Positions 54,418-62,279 of a DNA stretch of 64,000 nucleotides are shown in pieces. This stretch comes from Myxococcota bacterium (GTDB lineage: Bacteria > Myxococcota_A > UBA9160 > SMWR01): assembly GCA_022447545.1 (NCBI GenBank), contig JAKVBI010000001.1:1-64000 (forward strand). Reading direction: 5' to 3'. The position numbers and the translations under genes were made by a program. The number at the start of each line of letters is the position of its first letter. Position 1 is the stretch's first letter. Below the pieces are notes generated by a model. That model saw only the letters and a list, made by a program, of their open reading frames with translations, ran no database searches and was not told the origin of the DNA.

Positions 54418-55477
54418 CGGAAAGCACTCCTCGGATTCGTTCATGAATGACTGCGGGGTCCAAGATGTCCCCAACCCCGAACCCAGACGGATCGGTTGAG
54501 ATTCCACCAATGGCTACGATGGGAGCTCGGCCCAACACTCCGATTTTCACATCGTCGATCATCTGGCCGGCATTCTGCTCGAGCACCGCAACCCGACTCG
54601 CGGACTCGGCTGCCGCCGCCACTGCCTCGTACGGGAAGGGCCACAGAGTCACGGGGCGTACGAACCCAACCCGGTGACCCTCCTGTCGCAAACTGCGAAC
54701 CACATGACGAACGAAGCGGGCCACGCCTCCAAAAGACACGACGACGACTTCCGCATCTTCGAGAAAACCCGTCTCTACCCGTACCTCTTCTCGCTCAATG
54801 GCATCGTGCTTGGCCTGGAGGCGGTTCCACAGTGCCTCAGGATCGATACCGGCGCTTTGCTTGTCGACCCCAAGCGGGTTCACGGTGCGCGATCGGCCGG
54901 TCCCCCCGAGGGTTCCATCAACCGCCCAGTCCTTTTCGGGAAGTTCCGGAAACTCCATCGGTTCGATTTCCACGGACTCACTGGTATGAGCCGTCAAGTA
55001 GTCGCCATAGATGAGCACTGGGTTGCGCCAACGATCCGACAGGTCGAAGGCAAGTTGCGTGTGTTCCACCGCTTCTTGGGTGTCCGCGGGCGCGAGGACG
55101 ATATGGCGATAATCTCCATGCCCGCCGCCGCGGGTCGACTGGAAGTAGTCACCCTGCCCCCTGGCCATGTTGAAAATGACCATGGGCAGCTCCGCACGTG
55201 TCATCTCCGAGAACGACTCCTGCATGAGCGAAAGGCCCTGACCCGTAGATCCGGTCGCGGCCCGAGCACCGGTCGAAGCCGCCCCCCATGCCATCCCTAC
55301 GGCCTCGAGTTCGCTCTCGGCGTTGATGCAGGTGCCACCTGCCTCGGGCAACCGTCGCGCAAAACTCTCGAGCAGCTCCGTAAATGGGGTCATCGGGTAT
55401 CCGGCGAAGAAGCGGCAACCGGCCGCAATCGACGCTTCGGCCATGGCCTCGGAGCCCTCCATCAGTCGACGCGTCAT
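54410..55477 (-). CDS. 2-oxoacid:ferredoxin oxidoreductase, alpha subunit
   Basis: 355 aa. GCRFFAGYPMTPFTELLE, NAESELEAVGMAWGAASTGARA, TGSTGQGLSLMQESFSEM and the typical C-terminal VLEQNAGQMIDDVKIGVL: PorA/VorB/KorA-type alpha chain. Start overlaps the stop of the ferredoxin gene (ATGA) with GAGG seven bases upstream. Specificity (2-oxoglutarate, branched-chain or other 2-oxoacid) cannot be read from the sequence. Confidence 0.92.
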   Translation of the reverse strand: MTRRLMEGSEAMAEASIAAGCRFFAGYPMTPFTELLESFARRLPEAGGTCINAESELEAVGMAWGAASTGARAATGSTGQGLSLMQESFSEMTRAELPMVIFNMARGQGDYFQSTRGGGHGDYRHIVLAPADTQEAVEHTQLAFDLSDRWRNPVLIYGDYLTAHTSESVEIEPMEFPELPEKDWAVDGTLGGTGRSRTVNPLGVDKQSAGIDPEALWNRLQAKHDAIEREEVRVETGFLEDAEVVVVSFGGVARFVRHVVRSLRQEGHRVGFVRPVTLWPFPYEAVAAAAESASRVAVLEQNAGQMIDDVKIGVLGRAPIVAIGGISTDPSGFGVGDILDPAVIHERIRGVLSDA

Positions 55478-55722
55478 GACGCCACCTCATGCTGGACCGG
55501 CGTGTCGAACCGGAAGACCTCGAAGACGAAATCGGGGCAAACGAGCAGACACGCGCGACAGCCCGTACAACCAGGGCTCAACTCCGGATAACGGAAACCG
55601 AGCTTGTTCACTTCACTGGACATCGACAAGACGACCGGTGGACAGGCCGGAATGCACAACTCACAGCCCTTGCAGCGCTCGACCGAAACGGTCACGGTTC
55701 CCCGACTCTCAACCGTCTCCAT
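55474..55722 (-). CDS. 2-oxoacid:ferredoxin oxidoreductase, delta subunit (2[4Fe-4S] ferredoxin)
   Basis: 82 aa with two complete cluster motifs, CKGCELCIPACPP and CTGCRACLLVCPD. The ATG at 55722 has GGGAGG six bases upstream and overlaps the gamma stop by 14 bases. It carries electrons from the TPP site to an external ferredoxin. Confidence 0.95.
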   Translation of the reverse strand: METVESRGTVTVSVERCKGCELCIPACPPVVLSMSSEVNKLGFRYPELSPGCTGCRACLLVCPDFVFEVFRFDTPVQHEVAS

Positions 55723-56299
55723 TGGAATCCTCCCTTTGGGTCCAAGCGGGTGCCACATCGGTCTCGGCAAACTCGAAGCCAGCCCGGAGCGCCTTCTCAT
55801 TGTCTGCAGCGTGCTGCTTACGGTAACCGGGAAGTGACTCCTCCATGGCCTGAACCAGAGAATCGATCCCGACAATCGACGTCGCCGCGGCAACCGCCCC
55901 CACCATCGCCATGGAACCCGCGAGAGGTGTCCCGATTTCTGTAGCCAGTTCGGTGGCAGGCACTTCGATCACCTGTAGATCGGTGCGGTCAAATTCCTCC
56001 TCGAACAGAGTCGAGTTGAGGAACACGACGGAGCCAGCAGTCAATTTTCGACGCATGGGTTCCCAATACTGGTGATGCATGGAGACCGCCGCCCAGGTCG
56101 TAGAAACGATGGGCGGAGAACTGATGGGCGCATCTGCCACGACCAGCGTTGAATCCGTATTGCCACCCCGCATGGACCCGCCATAGGTACCGAACAGCAT
56201 GACGTGCCGATCCTCGCGGGTCGCAGCAAGCCCAAGAATCTGAGCACCGAGTTGGACCCCCTGGCCTCCGATGCCCGTGAACATGATCTCGCGCTCCAT
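55709..56299 (-). CDS. 2-oxoacid:ferredoxin oxidoreductase, gamma subunit
   Basis: 196 aa. FTGIGGQGVQLGAQIL start, FGTYGGSMRGGNTDSTLVV and NTTLF-like FLNSTLFEEEF: the gamma chain. First gene of the four-subunit set, in the order gamma-delta-alpha-beta, all overlapping. ATG with AGGAG nine bases upstream. A 200-bp gap separates it from the acyl-CoA ligase upstream. Confidence 0.92.
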   Translation of the reverse strand: MEREIMFTGIGGQGVQLGAQILGLAATREDRHVMLFGTYGGSMRGGNTDSTLVVADAPISSPPIVSTTWAAVSMHHQYWEPMRRKLTAGSVVFLNSTLFEEEFDRTDLQVIEVPATELATEIGTPLAGSMAMVGAVAAATSIVGIDSLVQAMEESLPGYRKQHAADNEKALRAGFEFAETDVAPAWTQREDSNGDG

Positions 56300-56499
56300 G
56301 GCTGCAATCTCCTATTCGTTGTCGCACCGCGTTGAATTCATCGTGAATGAGAACGGGGACTGGGCGCCAGCTCGATACGTGAACTTCCAAGCGCCCGTCG
56401 GAGCGAGTTAGAACACGATTCCCGAGCTTGCAAATCGCATTCTATCCCAGGAACGGTGCCCCGGGACGACATGCGTCGAATCGCCAGGCGCATGGGCGA

Positions 56500-57990
56500 T
56501 CAGCCTCGCGCCAGGATCCGTTCCACCAACAGGGCCCTGCGTACCTGTCCTGTGGCGGAAGTTCGTGGCACCTCGTCGACGATCTCGAGCCGCCTGGGCC
56601 TCTTGTAGGACGCGAGGCTGCCCTCGCAGTGCTCGACCAACGAGGTCAACTCCAAGGCCGCACCGGGCCGGGGCACGGCCACCGCGCACACGATCTCCCC
56701 CCAGCGCGGATCCGGCAGCCCAATCACGGCGATATCAGCGACCCCAGGGTGCCCGGCCAATGCCTCCTCCACCTCACCGGGCCCCACAGTCTCACCACCT
56801 GTGCGAATGACGTCCCGAACCCGCCCTACGATGAACAGGTACCCCTCGTCGTCGAGTGCTCCGAGATCACCGGTCAGATACCAGCCATCCGATAGCGCCT
56901 CGCGGGTAGCTTCCGGATTGTCGAAGTAGCCGTCCATCAGAAATTCACTGCGCAGACACACCTCGCCCTTGTCGGTAAAGCGCAGGTCAACACCAGGGGC
57001 TGGAAGGCCCACGCTGCCGGGCTTGCGCAGCACATCGTCGTCATCCAGACGAGTGCCCGAACCGGCTTCTGTCGATCCATAGGCGATCCGAGTTCGAGTC
57101 CCTGGAAAGCTACGCTTGAGAGCTTCCAGGAGTTCAGGCGGTGTTGCAGAAGTACCCGTATCCACCTCTCGCAGACTCGTGAGATCCCAGCGGGAGAGAT
57201 CTGCTTCGAGAATGCGTGCCCACACCGCGGGAATGCAATAGAGCCGGGTGGCACGGCGCCTCTCGACGGCGGCGAGCAGTGTGTCCGCCGTGGCGGTGTC
57301 GACGAAGACGATCTCCCCGCGCCCCTGCCAGGCCCCCAGGGCCAACGTCCAGCCTGCCATGTGAAACAGCGGAAACATGCACACCACTCTCTCAGGCTCG
57401 GAGAAATTCCCGACGATGCTGCGAAGAAAGTTCGCGCGGTGAGACAGCACGACTCCCTTGGGTGAACCGGTGCTACCGCTGGTGAAGAAGAGCACATGGG
57501 GCAAACGGTCGTCGAGATCGCGAGGCCCAGGATCCTGTTCGACAGCATCCGTAGGAGCTTCCGAAAGATCGATCACCCGGTCGAGAGGGCACCTGACGGC
57601 ATCGAGACAAGCCACGCCAGGCGAGCCAGGCCGATCGGCGATCTCCAATGCCGAATCCAGGTGCGCGACGTCGGCGATCAGCAATTGGGCTCTCGCCAGA
57701 TCGACGACCTCCATAGCCTCCTCGACACCGTAACGGGCGTTGAGAGGTGCAAAAACTGCTCCGAGTTTGGCCAGCGCGGCGAACAGGGGAACCGCCTCGA
57801 GTGCCGTCTCGCCCCACCACAGAACGCGGTCACCGACCGCGATACCCATTGCAGCCAGTACCGAAGCCAACCGATTCGCCTCGGCGTCTATCTCCCCGTA
57901 GGTCAGCGTGCGGTCGCCCATCGAGGCAGCCACACGATCAGGCGTGCTCGTGGCATGGCGTCGGAAGATGTCCCCAATCAGGAAGCCCAT
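56500..57990 (-). CDS. AMP-dependent acyl-CoA synthetase/ligase lacking the C-terminal catalytic Lys
   Basis: 496 aa ANL enzyme. FFTSGSTGSPKG, AYGSTEAGSG, GDLGALDDEGYLFIVGR and VIRTGGETVGPGEVEE are intact. The invariant A10 lysine (usually TATGK) is Gln482 in TSATGQVRR (codon CAG, one base from AAG). Loss of this Lys normally abolishes adenylation, so the protein may depend on acetylation-independent control, catalyse only thioesterification, or be damaged. The ATG at 57990 gives the normal N-terminus; ribosome site weak. Confidence 0.9.
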   Translation of the reverse strand: MGFLIGDIFRRHATSTPDRVAASMGDRTLTYGEIDAEANRLASVLAAMGIAVGDRVLWWGETALEAVPLFAALAKLGAVFAPLNARYGVEEAMEVVDLARAQLLIADVAHLDSALEIADRPGSPGVACLDAVRCPLDRVIDLSEAPTDAVEQDPGPRDLDDRLPHVLFFTSGSTGSPKGVVLSHRANFLRSIVGNFSEPERVVCMFPLFHMAGWTLALGAWQGRGEIVFVDTATADTLLAAVERRRATRLYCIPAVWARILEADLSRWDLTSLREVDTGTSATPPELLEALKRSFPGTRTRIAYGSTEAGSGTRLDDDDVLRKPGSVGLPAPGVDLRFTDKGEVCLRSEFLMDGYFDNPEATREALSDGWYLTGDLGALDDEGYLFIVGRVRDVIRTGGETVGPGEVEEALAGHPGVADIAVIGLPDPRWGEIVCAVAVPRPGAALELTSLVEHCEGSLASYKRPRRLEIVDEVPRTSATGQVRRALLVERILARG

Positions 57991-58149
57991 GCCGCCATCA
58001 TGAGCACGCCCAGGTCGGATGACAAGCTCAGTGAACTGCAAATGGAGCGAACGGAGAAGCCAAAAAGCCGATGAGCGATTTGAAGCAGGCCGCTCGGCCA
58101 CCTACCGTCGATTGGCGGGGTTCACAGCCCGGGGCGCAACGCGAAGGGA

Positions 58150-58839
58150 ATGGTGACGACTCGAAACAAAACAACGGTCGCAAGAATCGCGTTGGTGTTT
58201 TCGCTCGCCTTCACGGGCTGCTACGCGCGTACGGCCCCCTTGCCTCTGCCCGACGCTGACGCACCCCACATCGCGCTCCCGAACCCGGGTTCGGCCCGGG
58301 GTTCGGTCGCTTCGACGTTCCCCGGGGCTCCAATACCCTTGGTCGTGGGCGTCCAGGCCAACTCACCGGGCCCCCAGGCCCCTGGTATCGACCCGCGCCG
58401 CGTCGTCGAACGCGTCGCTTCAACACTTTCATCGGCGCAGTTGTTCAGCGCCGTTCTGTACCCCGTGAGCGAACTCGCCCATCTCTCTCCCGATTGGACC
58501 CTGACAGTCAGCGTCAGCAGTTCCCTGGATCTCCACGCAGTCGAGAACCTCGCCAAAGACATCGCCGTGGGTGTCTCGGTGCTGCTTCTCCAGCCCGTTC
58601 TACCCACCACCTATGACCTGCGGGTGGAGATCGAAGCCCAGATCCATTCGAGAGACGGCAAAGTCGTGGCGAGCTACGCCCAGGCACCAAGCCTGCGCTT
58701 CGAATCCAACTGGATCTCACCGGACTACGAAGCCCGGGCGGAATGGCGCGACGAGGCGGTCGCCCTGGCGGTAGCAGCCCTGATCGACGAGATCGCCTCG
58801 GACCGGACAAGACTTCGAGACACCGCAGAACCCTCGTGA
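58150..58839 (+). CDS. Putative lipoprotein of unknown function
   Basis: 229 aa. N-terminal ALVFSLAFTGCYA ends in a good lipobox Cys, so export and lipidation are likely. The rest has a strand-rich domain (VVGVQANSP, LTVSVSSSLD, DLRVEIEAQIHSRDGKVVASY) that resembles small periplasmic domains of unknown role. No family recognised. GTG start of the PAP2 gene overlaps its stop codon, implying a functional link. Confidence 0.75.
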   Translation: MVTTRNKTTVARIALVFSLAFTGCYARTAPLPLPDADAPHIALPNPGSARGSVASTFPGAPIPLVVGVQANSPGPQAPGIDPRRVVERVASTLSSAQLFSAVLYPVSELAHLSPDWTLTVSVSSSLDLHAVENLAKDIAVGVSVLLLQPVLPTTYDLRVEIEAQIHSRDGKVVASYAQAPSLRFESNWISPDYEARAEWRDEAVALAVAALIDEIASDRTRLRDTAEPS

Positions 58840-59372
58840 AGATGCGGAAGCTTCAACTTTCCCTCGCCCTGCTCGGTGGGTTCGCTCTGACTGATCCAGC
58901 CCATGGCAACGGCGTCGAAAAGGCCGGAGACGTGCTGCAAATCGCCCTTCCCGCCGGTGGCTACCTGCTGAGTGTGGGACTCGAGGATTACGAAGGCACC
59001 CGACAACTGACGCGCTCCCTGCTCGCCACCCTGACCACCACCTTTGCACTGAAGTACGCGATCGATGCCAAACGCCCGGACGGCAGCGGCCAGGCCTTTC
59101 CATCGGGTCACACCGCGGCCGCGTTCTCCGGCGCGATGTTCATCCAACGTCGATACGGGCCGCGCCTGGGTATCCCTGCCCTGGCGGCAGCGGGCTTCGT
59201 GGCTTGGAGTCGCGTAGACGCCGGGCGCCACGAGGTGAAAGACGTGGTCGCAGGGGCCGGTCTCGCCATCCTATGCGGTCATTTTCTGGTCGATCGCTTG
59301 CCCGGCGAACTATTCATCGTACCCGTCGAAAGAGACGGTTTTCTCGGCCTCAGGCTCACTGGGATCTGGTAG
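58836..59372 (+). CDS. PAP2 family phosphatase
   Basis: 178 aa. Signal peptide-like start (LQLSLALLGGFALTDPAHG). The three PAP2 motifs are complete: KYAIDAKRP, FPSGHTAA and SRVDAGRHEVKDVVAG, giving a periplasmic acid phosphatase fold acting on lipid phosphates or undecaprenyl/polyprenyl diphosphate. The GTG at 58836 overlaps the lipoprotein stop; an ATG at 58842 is an alternative. Confidence 0.92.
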   Translation: MKMRKLQLSLALLGGFALTDPAHGNGVEKAGDVLQIALPAGGYLLSVGLEDYEGTRQLTRSLLATLTTTFALKYAIDAKRPDGSGQAFPSGHTAAAFSGAMFIQRRYGPRLGIPALAAAGFVAWSRVDAGRHEVKDVVAGAGLAILCGHFLVDRLPGELFIVPVERDGFLGLRLTGIW

Positions 59373-59421
59373 GCAGAACTCCTCAGCCCGGGTAATCTAC
59401 GCTTCGAGCGGAGGATCTGGT

Positions 59422-60633
59422 TTGCATCGTTGTGCACGAAAACGTTCTCAATGCTTGCTTTCTGAGCTGGCGTGCTCGGGCCTTCTCCTACTGGTCAGCG
59501 CCTGCGCGAGTCTGCTCCCCAGCCCACCCCTACCCCGCTCCTTCCCATCCGATCTCGAGAAACCGCGACCCGTGGTCGAGTCCAGCCGCGTTGTGACTGA
59601 AGAAGGTGGATTCCTCGACTGGTGTCACGCGAGCAACCTCATCGCTTTCGCGTACGAAACCCATCGATCCGCGAGTGAGATCTACACCATTCGTCCCGAT
59701 GGAAGCGACCGCCGATGTGTCACCTGCGACACACCAGAATTCGGCAACACGAAAGCTCGAGGCATCAGGAGCAATCGCGGTCGGCGCTACAAGAGCGCAC
59801 CAGCTTGGCACCCGAGCTGTGAATTCATGGTGGTTCAGGTCGGATCCAACGATTTTCGACCGACCATTTGGGAACGCCCGCCCTTTGGGATCCATAACGA
59901 GTTGTGGATCGTTGCCGCCGATGGGTCGTGGGCCGAGCAGCTCGTTCCCGTGGAAAAGGGTGAAGGCGTCATGAGTCCACACTTCTCGGATCTCGGGACT
60001 CGTCTCGTCTGGGCAGCTCGAAAACCCACTGGAAAAAAAGTCGGCCAGACCCGCATAGACCCCACACCCCTAAGTGAGAGCCCTTGGACCGGTTGGTACC
60101 TGTCCGTCACGGACTTCGTGCGGCCCCACGGGGGGCCGAGCGTCCTTTCGAACCCCGTTGAGTCGCTCCGAAAGCATACGGGCTTCTTTCGACCCTCCGC
60201 GCTCACCGGAGACACCCTCTGGTTCACGCGCACGTGGAAAGAGCGCAAGATGGCCGACAAACTTCAGCGCTCCAACCTCGACGGTAGTAACGACGAGACC
60301 CTGTACGACTCCCGCAATACCTGGGAAGACCAGGGAGAACCATCGCCCTGGGGAACGCTCCTCACGTTTCGTTCGAGCCAGCCCTACGCGTGGCGCAACC
60401 CTGGCAGCCCGATGGGTCACTTGCACCTCGAGCTGTGGGCATTGAATCATGACCGCGAAGCGATACAGCTCACCCACTACGACGGGAAGGTGAACGACAG
60501 CCGACGCTCTCTGGTCGAGGACTACGCGTGGGGACCTCGGGGTCGAGAAATCGCCGTCTACGTCAAGCAATTCACGTATGGCGAGAAACCGCGTCATGCC
60601 ATCGAGATCCTGCGTCTAAACGACGAATTCTGA
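59422..60633 (+). CDS. Exported beta-propeller (TolB/PD40-like) lipoprotein
   Basis: 403 aa. LLLLVSACAS carries a lipobox. Repeats of the PD40 kind follow: SEIYTIRPDGSDRRCVTC, NELWIVAADGSWAEQLV, LQRSNLDGSNDETLYD, LELWALNHDREAIQLTHYDG, consistent with a six-bladed propeller in the periplasm. TTG start with GGAGG eight bases upstream. Ligand unknown. Confidence 0.85.
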   Translation: MHRCARKRSQCLLSELACSGLLLLVSACASLLPSPPLPRSFPSDLEKPRPVVESSRVVTEEGGFLDWCHASNLIAFAYETHRSASEIYTIRPDGSDRRCVTCDTPEFGNTKARGIRSNRGRRYKSAPAWHPSCEFMVVQVGSNDFRPTIWERPPFGIHNELWIVAADGSWAEQLVPVEKGEGVMSPHFSDLGTRLVWAARKPTGKKVGQTRIDPTPLSESPWTGWYLSVTDFVRPHGGPSVLSNPVESLRKHTGFFRPSALTGDTLWFTRTWKERKMADKLQRSNLDGSNDETLYDSRNTWEDQGEPSPWGTLLTFRSSQPYAWRNPGSPMGHLHLELWALNHDREAIQLTHYDGKVNDSRRSLVEDYAWGPRGREIAVYVKQFTYGEKPRHAIEILRLNDEF

Positions 60634-60660
60634 TCTGAACGACCGGGGAGAGGACGCTCC

Positions 60661-61353
60661 GTGATCTGGTTGTACCGGGCGCTGGGCTGGCTGATTGCAG
60701 GACTCGTGGTGCTCCTGCGCCGAACCTGTCGGGTTCACTTCGTCGACGACCCGCGCCCCGCTCTGGCAAGAACGGGAAGCTCGTACGTACTCGCACTGCT
60801 GCACGCGCACCAGGCCACCGCGGTTCTCGCCAACGACGAGATCGATCTCGCAGCCATGGTGTCGCGTTCCCACGAGGGCGAATTGTTGGTCCCCAGCCTG
60901 GTCGTGAGCGGTGTCGAAGTGGTTCGGGGCTCCACCCGAACTACGGATCGCGACAAGGGAGGGCTTGCCGCCCTGGATCGGCTTTCCCTCCATCTGGGCT
61001 CCGGTAAACCCGCCCTACTCGCGGTGGACGGTCCCAAGGGTCCCCGGGGTCGAGTCCACGGCGGAGTCGCGGAACTCTCACGCCGCAGCCGAGCGCCCGT
61101 GATCCCACTCGTGGCCGTAGCATCCGGGTGCTGGCGTGTCGAAAGTGCCTGGGACCGGTTCCAGATCCCACGGCCGTTGACGACCGTGACCGTCACCTTC
61201 GGAGAGATCCTGCACCCCGGTGCCGAGGAATCCACACGAAACTTCTGCCAGCGGATCGGCCGCGGGTTGCACCAGCTCGAGCAATCCTGCGACCCAGCTG
61301 AGGCTCGCTTCTCGGAGACGGCTCAGGAGGTGCCGGGACCGCCAAACGCCTGA
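60661..61353 (+). CDS. DUF374 lysophospholipid acyltransferase-like protein
   Basis: 230 aa, N-terminal membrane helix (LIAGLVVLLRR). DUF374 blocks: LLHAHQATAV, VSRSHEGELLV, GVEVVRGSTR, LAVDGPKGPRG and VAELSRRSRAPVIPLVAVAS. Related to LpxL/PlsC acyltransferases of lipid A and phospholipid assembly at the inner membrane, though the usual HX4D motif is not intact. GTG start. Its 3' end overlaps the convergent lytic transglycosylase gene by 31 bp. Confidence 0.88.
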   Translation: MIWLYRALGWLIAGLVVLLRRTCRVHFVDDPRPALARTGSSYVLALLHAHQATAVLANDEIDLAAMVSRSHEGELLVPSLVVSGVEVVRGSTRTTDRDKGGLAALDRLSLHLGSGKPALLAVDGPKGPRGRVHGGVAELSRRSRAPVIPLVAVASGCWRVESAWDRFQIPRPLTTVTVTFGEILHPGAEESTRNFCQRIGRGLHQLEQSCDPAEARFSETAQEVPGPPNA

Positions 61354-62006
61354 GCTCCACTGGGCGTGTGAAGCGAGTAACGGTCGAGGACGCGCCGCGG
61401 ATAGGCGACAGGCAGCGGTCGGCCATGCTCGATGCGACTGCGAATCCGGCCAGGGCCCCAGTTGTAGGCGGCCAGGGTGGTCTCCAGGTCGCCGAACCAA
61501 TCCCGCAGGTATTCGAGATAGGCCACGCCAAGCTGAACATTTACGACGGGGTCAAAGAGCGTCTGCCGACCACTCCAGGCAACACCGTCCCAATGGGCAA
61601 CTTCGCGTCCCGTGGTGGGCAGGATCTGCATCAATCCCAGAGCCCCTGCCTCCGAAACCGCGCGGCGATCAAAGTGACTCTCGACCTCCATGACCGAAAC
61701 CACCAACCACGGGTCGAACCCATGCTCCCGCGCTTCCACCACGATGGTTTCGGCAAGCAGGCCCGCATCTACCCGATGCATGGTCACAGGTTGACGGACC
61801 AGATAATCGGAGATTCGCTGCACGTCTGTCGGCGGAGCCGGTGCGTCGACGGGCTCGACGACGGCTTGCGGATTGGAGGCGGATTCCGCCACGACGGGAA
61901 CTCGGGGAACCGTCGGGGCTTGGACCGACCGATCCGTTCCTGCCAGGTTGCACGATAGGGCCACCAGCGAAACAGCCAGTGCCCACACGACCGGGGGGCG
62001 AGTCAT
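61323..62006 (-). CDS. Lytic transglycosylase (SLT domain) lipoprotein
   Basis: 227 aa. LAVSLVALSCN ends in a lipobox Cys. The SLT fold is clear: catalytic Glu in MEVESHFDRRAVSEAGALGLMQILP, then LFDPVVNVQLGVAYLEYL and LAAYNWGPGRI. Cleaves peptidoglycan with 1,6-anhydro product. ATG at 62006. Divergent from the YdbH-like gene across 273 bp, which holds no gene I can support. Confidence 0.93.
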   Translation of the reverse strand: MTRPPVVWALAVSLVALSCNLAGTDRSVQAPTVPRVPVVAESASNPQAVVEPVDAPAPPTDVQRISDYLVRQPVTMHRVDAGLLAETIVVEAREHGFDPWLVVSVMEVESHFDRRAVSEAGALGLMQILPTTGREVAHWDGVAWSGRQTLFDPVVNVQLGVAYLEYLRDWFGDLETTLAAYNWGPGRIRSRIEHGRPLPVAYPRRVLDRYSLHTPSGAQAFGGPGTS

Positions 62007-62279
62007 GAGACCATCAGTGTAGGGAGTGCCCGCACGGCGGGTCAACATCCCAAATCTGGTCTATGGGAATCCCGCTGTGGCGTCCCCACCCCGCTTGGGC
62101 CGCACCTCTCCAGAACGTGGCTCATTCGACGCGCCCAAGCGATGAAACGATGTTTCGTCGGGTACGATCGCTCGAGACAGCGCCCATCGGGGGAGGCGGT
62201 AGCCTTGGAGATGCCGGCCTCTTGATACCTCGAGGGACGTCCACTCACCGGGGAGTGGCCCCATCGCACAGGAAACTGC

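Noticed and set aside
56406-56433. TTGCAA and CTAACT as promoter of the oxidoreductase genes
   Set aside because: The -10 match is poor and spacing is 16; chance level.
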